Source: Escarpia spicata
Taxonomy: Eukaryota > Annelida > Polychaeta > Sabellida > Siboglinidae
Direction: 5' to 3'
NCBI GenBank assembly: GCA_963995525.1
Contig: OZ023205.1
Coordinates: forward strand, 68,344,417 to 68,408,416
Length of the DNA: 64,000 nucleotides
The notes beneath the pieces were generated by a model. It had not been told where the DNA came from and did not search any database. It was given only the letters and a program-made list of their open reading frames with translations. The translations under genes and the position numbers were made by a program. Below are positions 1 through 43,235 of the stretch, in pieces; the stretch's first letter is position 1; every line of letters starts with the position of its first letter.

Positions 1-869
1 TTGACTGGGTCTGTACAAGTCAAAGTGAAATGGACAAACTTGATCCCAACTACATCTATGCCGTTCTGGATTATAAATAGATGACACTAAAATGCGTACA
101 TACCCGGTAAGAACGTAATCTTACAAATGACATAAAAACAACATTTTAAGGCTCTCTACAGAACCAATGAAAACATGTATTATTACGACAAGCGAAAAAC
201 ACGTGTGTCTCGGCAAACAATAGAACGAAAATTGGAAACGAAGAGTATCATGCACGATGGGAGAAGGTTTTTGCGTTTTGGTAGACCCGATCAGCCGGGT
301 GGTATTGTGTGATCGAGGCTATAAAATGATATTGACGAGTCAATTCATTGTTTCCGATGGTAATTATCTGGCGTAAAGGAATGAGTGCGGGCTTTTGTTA
401 CGACGCTACGCAGCAATTCCTACATTTATGGTACTAACGCCATAATGACAACGCACACACACCAAATAAGAACTTGCCGACAAGTCACGTCATCGCTAAT
501 TGCTGGCTTTCACCAGTCTTGGCGTTCATTCTGCCTAATCCAGAAAATATAGTCAATAGTTTCACACATCTTGGAACAAATTGCAACCTATTTTTATCAC
601 AGTGCTTTTTTAAGAGTAGGCCAAATGTGCCAAAGAGTAGAGCTACGCCGAAAAACAGACATCTCTCGCAACACATATAATGAGATGGAAAAGCTAGGGC
701 ACGTGGGCCGACTATTCCAGGCGCGCAGCCCAAGAGGGCCAAACGCTGTTTTATGCCTACTGATGGCAACATCATACAGGAAATATAACAAAGGGGGGAG
801 GCGGGGAGAATTATTGTAAAGGCGAAGTTAGAAAGATCGAGTTATAACGACATCATTTTGGCCAACTGA
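1..869. other. no gene recognised
   Basis: Short overlapping frames only, none with a recognisable motif or credible splice context. No repeat was identified. Confidence 0.5.
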
Positions 870-1131
870 ATTTTCATTTACCGAACGCAGACCCTTACCC
901 TCGATACTTGACTTGGAGTTGGATGTGATGTTGATCACTTGCATTTGGACTGGAAGAAAACACATTTCCTACAGCTCCGTTGCGATGGTATGGAAATTTA
1001 GCAAGATAGCATTTTGGGGTTTGCACCAGGATGCTGATGGCGCGTGCTTTAACGGTATTTGCCACATGCGGCGTTGCATCGGGGAGCAGCGCGTTACCAC
1101 GGAAGTGACGTAACGTCACGTAACGTTATTA
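870..1131 (-). repeat. dispersed repeat, copy also at 49,245-49,500
   Basis: The reverse complement resembles 49,245-49,500, with shared blocks around ACGTCACTTCCG, CGCATGTGG.GGCAAAT, AACCCC and TTTTCT.CCAGTCCAA. It has no convincing ORF. Confidence 0.55.
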
Positions 1132-1330
1132 CCGCCTACATTTAATTGTGCCGAAGAAACATCCTTGTGGATTAACCTTGAATACAACAACAAGATGCAA
1201 CGACAACAAAGGAAAACATGCAAGCACGTACCAACTAAAGGCCATTCTACCGTCGACGTGATAAGTTGATTCGCTGTTCAGGTGATATTTAACACAGCAT
1301 GTAACGGCGGGGCCTTAGACATCTCTAGAT

Positions 1331-1728
1331 ATCCTCGCGCGCCAGGTCGTCGTGCGAAACGATGAAGTTAAGCTGAACCAATAATATCCTCGCCTACCAT
1401 GATTCGGCGGTCGATCGTTTTTACCAACCGTGGCTCATGTTGCAGGTACTGTTCGAGAAGTAGAAGTACTTATTTGAATACACGCTAATGCTCAGCCGTT
1501 CATGAGAATAGCCGAACGGGTCATTATTTTGAGATTTCCTGGAGTCGCTGGTTTCATCGTTTACACGTGGCGCGGGTGTCTGCACTGTTTTTGCAGGTGG
1601 TACTGTCGCGACCAGCGGAGTCAAATTACAACGTAAAAGTACAACTGATTCAGCTAACTTCCATACATTGTGTAGGATATCTGCCGGAGGTGGTGCAGTC
1701 AAGCTACCACCCCTAGCTTGCGAGGATG
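1331..1728. mobile_element. MITE copy 1 (ATCCTCGCGCGCCAG ends)
   Basis: Terminal inverted repeats ATCCTCGCGCGCCAG and CTAGCTTGCGAGGAT bound a 398-bp segment with no ORF of note. The interior is alignable to the copy at 11,565-12,017. Confidence 0.7.
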
Positions 1729-1784
1729 TGGGGTCGCGGCTGAGACAATCGTTGGTCTAAATAAAGTTCTTGTTATTTCAAGTA

Positions 1785-2862
1785 TACTTAGCTATAGTAG
1801 AGCGGATTGGGGCTCATTTTGAGACCAATCGTTCAAATGGTGATATAAGCAGGAAACTGGGCACGAATAATCGTACTGGGACATTCTTCAAATATAAATT
1901 ATTTATTTTTAAGCTGGCCAGTTTAATCTTGTTTTTACCTGAACATCAAAGATGGCTGCTATATTTTTTTAATGGCCGCCATTTAAAAATACTTTATATT
2001 TTCAGTTTTCAAAATGACTCCTCATGACGTGGAATAGTCTGCATTGCATTCAAAATACATGTCAATGTATGTTTGACACTTTCTATGTTTCCTGAATATG
2101 TCCTTGTACCTACACGTGCTATTCCTGATACATAATGCTATGTAGTGCTGCACAGATCATAATACAACGAAATCATTATAAACCTTCGATTTTATTATAG
2201 TCCGGTGGCAGGACCCCATTTTTTTTAAATAAAAGCTTGCAAAGTCTCTTTACAATAAGTTTTTGGTATTTTTAGATATTTTTTGGTGTCTAGATGAAAT
2301 TTTGGCTGGGTGGCCACTTGCCACCCGCTTGGCTTTTTCAGAATACAAGATATGGCCGCCGCGCAGGACTAAAATCTAGATTTCGTCATAAGTTATGTTC
2401 TAAGCACAGTAGAATGATGATATTGGCCCTATGAGTATGTTTTCGAGGGCGAGAAATCCGAATTTGATGAGATTTGAGCATTTGGCGGACATCTTGATGA
2501 CGTAATTACAAGATGACCGTCAAAATCACCGTAAAACGCGTATAATCAGTTGTAATTGCGCACGTTTCGTGTATGAATTGGTTCAGACGGATGAACTAGA
2601 GCAAGCTAAAAGATTCTTTGGGTTGAGTATTGTGTTTCTAGAATAAAATGGCGATTTGCAGTGACACAGTGGGGTGGACACGCTTTTACACGCGTCGTCG
2701 CACACACGTATGACGCAACATATGATATGTTGTGAAGCGCCACGGACAAATATGGATCTGGCGCTATAACAACTAAACTATGTTATTATTATAGTTATAA
2801 CATTTACGCGTGTCTACGAAGCAACCTCTCCCATCGGATACACTAGTCGTTGAGTACAAGGG
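1785..2862. repeat. left arm of a long inverted-repeat (foldback) element
   Basis: The outer end TAGTAGAGCGGATT, the block ATCGTTCAAATGGTGATA and the inner block GGGTTGAGTATTGTGTTTC recur in reverse order and orientation at 4,813-5,605. The arm carries an extra ~85 bp (about 2,724-2,805) resembling the tail of the LINE at 62.9 kb. Confidence 0.75.
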
Positions 2863-4812
2863 TTTGTAGCGGCCAACAACTGCTGCACATCGGAGCTGTC
2901 TTCCTTCTCCCCACCAACGCCAGGCAAAATCAAGAATATCATCATGGATGCACCGCCTAAATCGTGCGACCTAGACCCAGCTCCTACCTGGCTAGTGAGA
3001 GAATCGATCGATGAACTTTTGCCAATTTTGTCGCACATATTTGTGGCATCTCTGCAGTCGTCCGTTGTTCCAGATAAATACAAGACTGGCTGCACCTCGC
3101 CATTAATCAAGAAGGCTGGACTAAATCCAGAATCATTGCAGAACTATCGACCAGTATCGAATCTGGCATTTCTCTCTAAAGTAATCGAGCGTGTTGTAAC
3201 AAAACAGCTGAATGTCCACATGCAAAAGAACAACTTGCACGACCAGTTTCAATCGGCATATCGACAAGATCACTCGACTGAAACGGCTCTGCTTAAAGTA
3301 CACAATGACATTCTGTGTGCAGTAGACAGTGGCTGTGTTGTTGGTTGACTTGACCGCCGCTTTCGACACCATTGACCACGGCATTCTATTGAGCATACTC
3401 ACTCACAGATTCGGTGTCGCTGGCGCTGACCTTGAGTGGTTCAGATCTTACTTGACCGGTCGGCATCAAGTCGATCGTATTGGAAGTGTCAAATCCCCCC
3501 CAACTGCTGTGCCGTTTGGTGTACCGCAAGGGACCGTACTCGGGCCATTGCTGTTCACTGCATATATCACACCACTTGGCGACATCATCAATAAATTCGG
3601 CTTGGATTATCACCTACATACCGACGACACGCAACTTTACGTTTCGTTTTGTCCTGGTGGAGATGACCAACTGAACTGAATGGATCGTCTGTGCTGTTGC
3701 CTGGAAGAAATTGGTGAATGGTCTCGGACCAATTTACTGAAGTTAAATGATCAGAAGACGGATGTCATGGTGTTTGGTACTAAACAAAAGTTGCCACTGC
3801 TAAAGGAGATTCGTATTTTTGACTCCACTTGGGCGTTGTATTTGATCAATCCCTCAACATGACTAATCACATAAGTGCCATTTGCCGAACAGCGTATATG
3901 CACCTCCACAACATCAGTCGTATCAGGCGATACCTCGCAACAGATGCGACTAAATCAGTTGTGCACGCTTTCGTCATATCTAGATTGGATTATGGGAATG
4001 CCCTACTGGCTGGACTACCACGTGACCACATTCACAAACTCCAGCGAATCCAAAACATGGCAGCCAGAATCACCACGTTCACACCTCGCCGTGACCACAT
4101 AACTCCGGTTCTAAAAGAATTACACTGGCTGCCAATCAAATGCCGAATCGAGTTTAAAATACTCCTTTATGTGTTCAGATGTCTGAACGGGACGGCGCCG
4201 CTGTATCTTGCCAACCTGCTAACCAGGCACTATCCGGGACGCACACGTTCATCTGAACGACGTTTGCTTGAAGTTCCACGAACGAACCTGGTCAGTTTCG
4301 GGAAGAGGTCCTTTCGTGTGATTGGACCTCGACTATGGAATGCACTGCCCATTGCTATCGAGTGCAGCAGAACTCTGTCGGCGTTCAGAAAGACACTAAA
4401 GACGCACATGTTCAAAGCTCAATACTGCTGACATTTTAAACATTTAATTTCATTTGAGGACATTATACTGCATATCTTACTTTTATACATATATATATAT
4501 ATGTATATATATATTATTTTCAGTGCATTATCAGTATTTATTGATGTATGCGTGCGTGCGTGTGTATAAGTATGCATATATGTAAATAGAGTAATACTAG
4601 GTCTAATTTATAATTTATCAATTTTTATTTATTTAGTCTTTAATTAATAGTTATAATATAACTAACTTAATTTGTTCTACATTTTATCTGAAGTTTCTTT
4701 TTTTGCAGTTTTTATTAGTAAACATTGACTCGCTTGATTGAATTTTTACTGTACATCGCTTTGAGCATATTATGGATATTGCGCTCTATAAATATTATTA
4801 AATAAATAATAA
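2863..4812 (+). mobile_element. degenerate L2/CR1-like LINE, RT region
   Basis: A broken ORF2 in three frames carries reverse-transcriptase motifs in order: LQNYRPVSNLAFLSKVIERV, LVDLTAAFDTIDHGILLSIL, PFGVPQGTVLGPLLFTAYI and the catalytic box, read here as HTDDTQLY. The C-terminus contains LQRIQNMAARI ... HWLPIKCRIEFKIL and ends near 4,431. There are a frameshift near 3,340 and a TGA at about 3,679. An AT-rich 3' tail ending in ATTATTAAATAAATAATAAT follows. It sits between the two arms of the foldback element. Confidence 0.85.
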
Positions 4813-5605
4813 TGGCGTACGAGGTTTCTTCGGACACTTGCACTCAGCGACTGGTGTCTCGCATGGGATGGGTTGCTTCATGCAGACACGCGTAAATATT
4901 GCGTCATAAGTGTGCTCGACGCCGCGTATAAAAACGTGTCTACCCAATTGTGTCAATACAAATCGCCATTTTACTCTAGAAACAAAATACTCAACCCAAA
5001 AAATCTCGGCGCGGCGGCCATCTTGGATTCTGAAAAAGTCATGTGGCATGTGGCTACCCAGCCCAAATTTCATATAGACACCAAGTACTATTTAGAATAC
5101 CAAAACTGATTGTAAATATAATTTGCAAGCTTTTCTGGAAATATGGGGTCCTGCCACCGGACTATAATAAAATCGAAGGTTTAAAATGCTTTTTTTATTA
5201 TCACATGTGCAACACTATATAGCAGTATGTATCAGGAATACGCGTGTAGGTACAATTAAGGACATGTTCGGGAAACATATCTTTGAAAATAAAAAAACAA
5301 ATGTTAAAATGGCGACCATTTAAAAATTATAGTAGCCACCTTTGATGTTCATGTATATTTAGAAAGCGTAAAAACAAGATTTTAAATTGGCCAGCATCAG
5401 AAATATAAAAAAATTATATATATCCCCAAAATATTTGAAAACAAAAATGTCGGCCATTTTTTTAAACAAAATAACCGCCATCTTGGATTTTCAAATGGCT
5501 CGTTGACTGGATTTAAAGAATGTCCCAGTGGGATTATTCTTGCCAAGTTTCATGCTTGTATCACCATTTGAACGATACTTCGTCTAATCTGCTCTACTAG
5601 TACTA
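4813..5605. repeat. right arm of the long inverted-repeat element
   Basis: This is the inverted counterpart of 1,785-2,862, including CCTGCCACCGGACTATAATAAAATCGAAGGTTTA and TATCACCATTTGAACGAT. Short motifs GGCCGCCAT and CCATCTTGGA recur within both arms. Confidence 0.75.
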
Positions 5606-6004
5606 CTAGTGGATTGCGTGATTTCATTTGCGTTGGTTTTGTGTGATGGACACGTCTGTATGTGTGAGCGTGCGTGCGTGTGTGTGCGTGCGTCCATGTA
5701 TCAATTATGCTCTTGTGAATTTTTCTTCAACTTCTTGGCTACATTGAAGTTTAGGGTTATGATGAAAAGATTAACATCAGGTGTTCACAAGAAATGTGTA
5801 CGTGGAGAGGCAGCAGGAAGCTCCTTCCGTGTATTGGATGCACACTCGCAAGTCCATGGTGTTTGCTGGCGGTCTACGCATATGTGCATCTCATACCAGG
5901 AAATAAAGTTGTATGCAGCGTTTTCCTTAAGTAAGATAGCGGTGGCTGCGTAGTTGTTAGCCAGTTATTCCTACACGGTCAGTAATTCGGATCGCCCGAC
6001 TTGG

Positions 6005-8215
6005 AACTCTGTATGGCCGCTGGTATGCCCTACTGTCTGACCGCTGGTAGGCCCTACTGTCTGGTCGCTGGTAGGCTCTACTGTGTGGTTGCTGGTAGGC
6101 TCTACTGTCTGGTCGCTGGTAGGCTCTACTGTCTGGTCGCCGGTAGGCTCTACTCTCTGGCCGCTGGTAGGCCCTACAGGCTGACTGCTGATAGATCCTA
6201 CTGGCTGACCGCTGATATACCCTACTGTCTCACCGCTGATATATCCTACTGTCTCACCGCTGGTAGGTCTTACTGTCTGACCGCTGATATACCCTACTGT
6301 CTGACCGCTGTTAGGCCCAACTGTCTGACCGCTGATATATCCAACAGTCTGACCATTTATATAACCTACTGTCTGACCACTGTTAGGCCCTACTGTCTGA
6401 CCGCTGATATACCCTACAATCTGACCTTTGATATAACCTAGTGTCTGACCGCTGTTAGGCCCTACTGTCTGACCGCTGATATACCCTACAGTCTGACCAT
6501 TGATATATCCTACAGTCTGACCATTGATATAACCTAGTATCTGACCGCTGTTAGGCCCTACTGTCTGACCGCTGATATACCCTACCGTCTGACCATTGAT
6601 ATAACCTACTGTCTGACCACTGGTAGGTCCTACTGTCTGACCATTGGTAGGCCCTACTGTCTGACCATTGGTAGGCCTTACTGTCTGACCACTGGTAGGT
6701 CCTACTGTCTAACCGGTGATATATACAACTGCCTGACCATTTATATAACCTACTGTCTGACCACTGGTAGGCCCTACTGTCTGACCATTGGTAGGCCCTA
6801 CTGTCTGACCATTGGTAGGCCTTACTGTCTGACCACTGGTAGACCCTAATGTCTGGTTGCTGATAGGCCCTACTGTATGGCCGCTGATAGACCCTACTGT
6901 TTGACCACTGGTAGGTCCTACTGTCTGGGCTCTGACAGGCCTTATTGTCTGGCCGCTGATAGGTCCTATTGTCTGGCCGCTGGTGGGCCCTACAAGCTGA
7001 CCACTGATATACCCTACTATCTGACCACTGGTAGGTCCTACTGTCTAACCACTGGTAGGCTCTACTGTCTGACCTTTGGTAGGCCCCACTGTCTGACCAT
7101 TGATATAACCTACTGTCTGACCACTGGTAGGCCCTACTGTTTGACAACTGGTAGGCCCTCCTGTCAGACCACTGGTAGGCCCTACTGTCTGACCACTGGT
7201 AGGCCCTACTGTCTGACCACTGGTAGGCCATACTGTCTGACCATTGGTAGGCCCTACTGTCTGACTTGACCATTGATATAACCTACTGTCTGACCATTGG
7301 TAGGCCCTACTGTCTGACCATTGCTAGGCCCTACTGTCTGACCATTGGTAGGCCCCACTGTCTGACCATTGATATAACCTACTGTCTGACCACTGGTAGG
7401 CCCTACTGTTTGACAACTGGTAGGCCCTCCTGTCAGACCACTGGTAGGCCCTACTGTCTGACCACTGGTAAGCCCTACTGTCTGACCACTGGTAGGCCAT
7501 ACTGTCTGACCATTGGTAGGCCCTACTGTCTGACTTGACCATTGATATAACCTACTGTCTCACCATTGGTAGGCCCTACTGTCTGACCATTGCTAGGAAC
7601 TACTGTCTGACCACTGGTAGGCCCTACTGTTTGACAACTGGTAGGCCAGACTGTTTGACAACTGGCAGGCCCTCCTGTCAGACCACTGGTAGGCCCTACT
7701 GTCTGACCACTGGTAGGCCCTACTGTCTGACAATTGATAGGCCATACTGTCTGACCACTAGTAGGCCCTACTGTCTGACTTCTGATAGACCCTACTGTCT
7801 GACCACTGCTAGGAACTACTGTATGACCACTGGTAGGCCCTACTGTCTGGGCTCTGGCAGGCCTTATTGTCTGGCCGCTGATAGGTCCTACTGTCTGGCC
7901 GCTGGTGGGCCCTACAAGCTGACCACTGATAGACCCTACTATCTGACTGCTGGTAGACCCTACTGTCTGTCCACTGCTAGGAACTACTGTCAGACCACTG
8001 GTAGGCCCTACTGTCTAACCACTGGTAGGCCCTACTGTCTGACTGCTGATAGACGTACTGTCTGACAATTGGTGGCCCCTTCCAGCTGACCACTGATAGA
8101 CCCTACTATCTGACCACTGGTAGGCTCTACTGTCTGACCACTGCTAGGAACTACTGCCAGACCACTGGTAGGCCCTACTGTCTGACCACTGGTAGGCCCT
8201 CCTGTCCCCACTATT
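6005..8215. repeat. 24-bp minisatellite, about 90 copies
   Basis: The unit is CTGACCACTGGTAGGCCCTACTGT with variants. Because 24 is a multiple of three, both strands stay open for hundreds of codons, giving artefactual 'proteins' of eight-residue repeats. A 269-bp segment is duplicated inside the array, each copy marked by a 5-bp insertion (CTGACTTGACC). Confidence 0.95.
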
Positions 8216-8332
8216 GTATCGCTTTATATAAATTATTATAAGGCATAATTAGATCTTGCATAGCGCTTCAAATATTTTAGTAAGTGGACACTGCACTTGA
8301 TAAACGTTATAAGGAATTACCTTTGACCAGTT

Positions 8333-8422
8333 GTCAAGTCAAGTCAAGTCAAGTCAAGTCAAGTCAAGTCAAGTCAAGTCAAGTCAAGTCAAGTCAAGTC
8401 AAGTCAAGTCAAGTCAAGTCAA
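8333..8422. repeat. (GTCAA)n pentanucleotide microsatellite
   Basis: About 18 perfect GTCAA units in a row, shortly after the minisatellite. Confidence 0.97.
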
Positions 8423-8701
8423 ATAGTTTATTCAAACAAATCAAACACGTGAATGCACAATTAAATATGCAAATTAAATATACAAAGCAAATTTATTAAA
8501 AGTTTGAAAGAAAAAACATTGAAGTAAAAATACTTTTGAAATCATGTTACTCCTTTGTCGACAGGTTATAGCAGCTTATCTCATTATTATAGTTTCATAA
8601 GTGTATATATATATATGTATATACAGGGCTGTATATATATGTATATATATATATATGTACATATATATAGCCACGTGTATATTGTTTATGACAGCCACAC
8701 A

Positions 8702-8712
8702 CATATATGTAA

Positions 8713-8743
<31 letters not shown>

Positions 8744-8772
8744 CGCGCGCGCGCGCGCACGCGCGCGAGCTT
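8702..8772. repeat. TATA / TG / CG dinucleotide tract
   Basis: A run of TATATG followed by (TG)n and then (GC)n. Alternating purine-pyrimidine sequence of this kind can adopt Z-DNA. Confidence 0.9.
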
Positions 8773-9649
8773 AGGAAAACCTCTATAAGTAGGCCCTACC
8801 GCATTGTTAAGTTTATCTATAACATTGTTTACGACAATGCTTACAGCTTACTTATAAATTATCATGTAATCCTACCTTTCTTGATTAGGAAGGTTATCGG
8901 CAAGCACGTTTGTTTAGAATTTGATACCTTTAAAGGGAATGAAGGTACAACGAATAATTTGAATGCAATTGCTTTTAGCAATTGACGGATCCTTAACATG
9001 ACTTTTCCTAGCAACCTGATCCGACATGGTTACAAAATTGGCCGCCTCAAACATAAAGCTATCTATCATGTGTCCGTTTTTGTCGATATTCTGGCTCAAC
9101 ATTTTCCTTTACGACAACAATAATAATTGGCAGAGTTGCTTAGGAGGACATTGATCTGCTAGACTACATAGGCGCCGGTACAAAATTAATATTGGATGGG
9201 CTGAACCGGAACTTGCACCATTCCACTCTCCGCTGTCGGCTCGACTGATGACATCGGAAGACGGGGGGTGGGGTGGTTGCTGTTAAAGATTTTTCGGCGC
9301 GACGTCCAAAATTTTTGAAGCTGTTCAGGCTATCAAAAACCTTCGATTTGCACCTCCCTTGAGGCACACCAACAATACCTTCAAGCTCTCCAAAATGTAT
9401 AATTCTAACGGGTTCGGCCTAGTAATGTAATTATTGTAATTACTAGTACTTTCAGTATCACTATATCACATACTTAGAAGATTCATACATATAATTACCA
9501 ATAAAAGAGGAAGAACTTTGAAATCCCCGTTCTGGACTGAAAGGTGTTATTATATTCCTACGGATATCAGGACAACCAGTACGAAGAACAGTTTGCGAAG
9601 TCCCAACCCGTTCCGTGTAGCGAGTGTCCGCTGTAACGAAATGCTGAGG

Positions 9650-9655
9650 TTTATT
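9650..9655 (-). promoter_or_regulatory. candidate polyadenylation signal of the CACHD1-like gene
   Basis: AATAAA on the minus strand lies about 590 nt past the stop codon. Position is plausible for a 3' UTR end, but hexamers like this are common in AT-rich DNA. Confidence 0.25.
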
Positions 9656-10245
9656 AGTTAAACGTGCCTCAGTTGGATCTTAAGCTCATCTCATTTCAAT
9701 TCATTTTGTGAAAAAAATAAACATATCTAGTGTCCGTTAAGACATGCTAAGTTGATTGCGTAACGTTTTGAAAGAGTTTAGGGTAAAATCATCAAACAAA
9801 CTATCATCTTATTTAATTCTACATCAGAATCAATTTAAACAATTCAAACAATTCTCAAAGTAGGAATCGTCACCACGTGAATGCGCAATACGATTGTGTT
9901 CTTGTCTGTAGCTGTCATAATGTCGACTTTCTCTACACTCTCTAAAAGACAAGCGACCGACGAATTCAATGGGTTGAAGGTTATATATCACCCTGATAAT
10001 AAGTTTTGGCAAATTCAAATTCGTGATGAGCTAAATAAGGTGCGGAAGCAGCTTTAACCAGTTGACATCGCTGTACACCTCCTCAAAACGCTCATGCTAC
10101 ACGAGGCTCTCGGCTACGTCACTTTACACTCCACTCAACACCGAATCATTTAATTCGAGGTGGAGATAGGGAGTCCCTGGTCGAGTTCATTATTATACTT
10201 GTGAATGGATTTCGAGGAATGATGGGATGTCCTCTCCAACGAGAA

Positions 10246-40733
<30,488 letters not shown>

Positions 40734-40859
40734 CTGAAAACACAACATGACAATTGCAAATAAACAGTCACAATATATTAACATTAATAATGTACGTTGT
40801 TAATTGTTATTTATAAACGTAATCATGTAACGACATTACGTTGTCTCTTATCATTGATA

Positions 40860-41070
40860 CTTCTTCCTCTTCGGCGTTTGCTCAGACTGGGACTTCAGTT
40901 GCTGGTATGAAGATCGCTGGGTGCCGCAGGTCTTCGAGAGGACCAAATGTTGTTTCTTTACTGGGGTTTCTGTAGGCTGTGTTGCCTTCCTCTCGTCCTG
41001 GTGTGTTGGGCAATCTCGCAGGAGGTGTTCCACTGTCATTGGAACCGTGCCACAAGGACGTAACGGCTAT
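40860..41070 (-). mobile_element. LINE C-terminal remnant (HLLRDCPTHQDER)
   Basis: CGTVPMTVEHLLRDCPTHQD followed by ERKATQP resembles the Cys/His segment after the RNase H region of jockey/R1-type elements (VEHxLxxCPxxxxER). Isolated fragment. Confidence 0.5.
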
Positions 41071-41259
41071 TGTTGAGTGATTAATATGCTACTATGCTTT
41101 GGCCAATAAGAAATCAATAACGATAAACGTAAATCTGATTGGATGATTGTCTCATTGTGCAAAATAGCACCGACGGAGTATGGAATAGAAAAGGTAAACA
41201 ATGTAAAGGTTTTACATAGCGCTATGTCCAGTCCTTAGGACTGCTTAAAATTTATTACG

Positions 41260-42664
41260 CTTAACATCATAGCAGACCTGTTCATTCGTACACCATCTCG
41301 ACTTTTTTAAAAAGCATTCAGCCACGCTGCAATTATTGCACGAAAAGTAATATATTCTTACACAAATATAGACCAATATCTATAGCCGTGTACTAATTCA
41401 TACAGCTGTGTGAACTGGAGCAACGTAGAATGAACGAACTTGCCCAAAGTTCGAAATGGCAGCAAGAGCAGCCACCGCGCCCCACACAACTAGCATTGAA
41501 TCTTCACGAAAAATCTTATTTGTGATGTATATAGTAGAAACATTCTTTTGTCTGACAATATATATTGTGATCTAAGTCACTGAAAGAAACCAAACCAAAG
41601 GGGTTACATATTTACCCACTGAAGTGCTCACATCGACAGAAAATAATACTCCAACGGCAACGCTTCTTGTGAATCAAGGTTTATCCACACGATACATATT
41701 GTCCGACAATAACACGTGAAATTCTGAATTGATTATGACTAATACATTCATGTAAATGACATATTAATTAACATGCAATTTTTATGTAGTTGAACTTTTG
41801 TGTATGCACATTTACACATGGAATGATTTTACTCATCCTGGTTTGTGTAGATATAAATTTACAGATAAAACATCTATGTGTCATCTGTTGAGAGATGGTG
41901 TCTTTCGCTCCACGAATTATGTCAGTATTCCGTAATACTAGTAATAGTATGAATGTGATTTTTTTAAATATCCCTGATGCTGCTCTTCATTTCCATAATA
42001 AGGCCATAATGCAGGACATATTGTATTGATTACCATCATAATATTATGTTACAATATGAAGCTACAAGTTAAATTTTGTTTCATGTTACGCAAACAAATG
42101 GTAATTTTCTTATAAAAAATCACACGGTCCAACGTAAACACTCGTATCGTCTTTGACTTTAAGTTTATGTCTTGGGCGGTTATTAACTAATGAAAGACTG
42201 TTGTTGACATAACTGCCTTGGGAGTCATGCTCAATTTACGTACGTTATACAGTCATAAAGAGACAGCGCCGTATAGATCTAGCAGCGTGCTCTCGCGAGA
42301 TTCAGGGGACGCATCATGGTGATGGACGGATAATGACCTGCTGACTAGACCAACGTAAACCTTGCACCATCAGTATAATAACAAACGTAATTGAGGATAC
42401 CGTGGCGTTATGGTACATCCGTATTCGTTCCCTTTCCTGGTTGCCAAAATGCTCCAGCACATACTATGTCTCATTTAATAGTAGGACGTCTTAATGAACC
42501 ATCTTATGAAAACAGTCTTTGACTTTGATGTAAACAAGTGTTGGCGTAAAAGCTGTGTGTGTAAAATAAGGACTGGAAGGGAGAAGTCATTATCAGCAAC
42601 TCCTATTACATTAATGTCGATGCTATTTAGACACGTGCAATACCTGAGAGGTTCCTCAGTAAAA

Positions 42665-42707
<43 letters not shown>

Positions 42708-43200
42708 GCAGCTTAATATGTAATATTCAGCCTATCTGACCGATTTTCGAATGAAATCCCGGATGAAATAGTGTGCAAGGCTGCCGCTTGGAAATGTACT
42801 GTGACGTAACATGTGCCACAGCCAGAATCTACAACACGAACATGGAAGACATGGCGTCACATTCTGCCTTCGGTGAGTCGGATTTGGAGAATTCAGAATT
42901 CATTGTGTTGCAAATGTGAAGACTTGTAGGACTGTTGCCGCATACAGCGTTGAACCATCGACAATTTACATCATAAATTACATAATAAAGATCGCGTGCG
43001 TTCCACGTGGACATGAATTCTTTTGGGAGCATAGCCATAGCCTAGGTCATCCGATGGCTGGATCTGGTTTGAAGGAATTGCGATACCATAGTTCATCTAT
43101 GCATCAAAAGCACTGGAGCACATCCTGAGAAGAAAGGCCATTTCCAGAGGGGTATGTGCACACCTCTTGTTAGATGTAGTCGTGAATGGGCTCCTACTCT
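41260..43200. other. region upstream of the CACHD1-like gene, no gene seen
   Basis: AT-rich, with a TA microsatellite and no supported exon. The promoter and 5' UTR of the CACHD1-like gene are expected between 40.7 and about 43 kb, but no core element can be defended. Confidence 0.4.
42661..42706. repeat. (TA)n microsatellite
   Basis: About 18 TA units ending in TATATGTATATATG. Confidence 0.95.
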
Positions 43201-43235
43201 CCAGATCCTTATACTATAGTATCCGCAATGAACGA

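Larger units (their letters stand above)
8430..10245. other. intergenic region 3' of the CACHD1-like gene
   Basis: Apart from dinucleotide runs at 8.6-8.8 kb nothing is recognised. A minus-strand frame at 9,830-10,018 has no motif. The 3' UTR of the CACHD1-like gene should occupy part of 9.6-10.2 kb. Confidence 0.4.

Noticed and set aside
6551..7273. 240-residue open frame of repeated SDSRAYQW units
   Set aside because: It is the antisense of a 24-bp minisatellite. Both strands are open only because the unit is a multiple of three, and there are no flanking unique exons.
9830..10018. 62-codon minus-strand frame just 3' of the CACHD1-like stop
   Set aside because: No domain and no splice need, since the stop codon at 10,246 ends a well-phased last exon.
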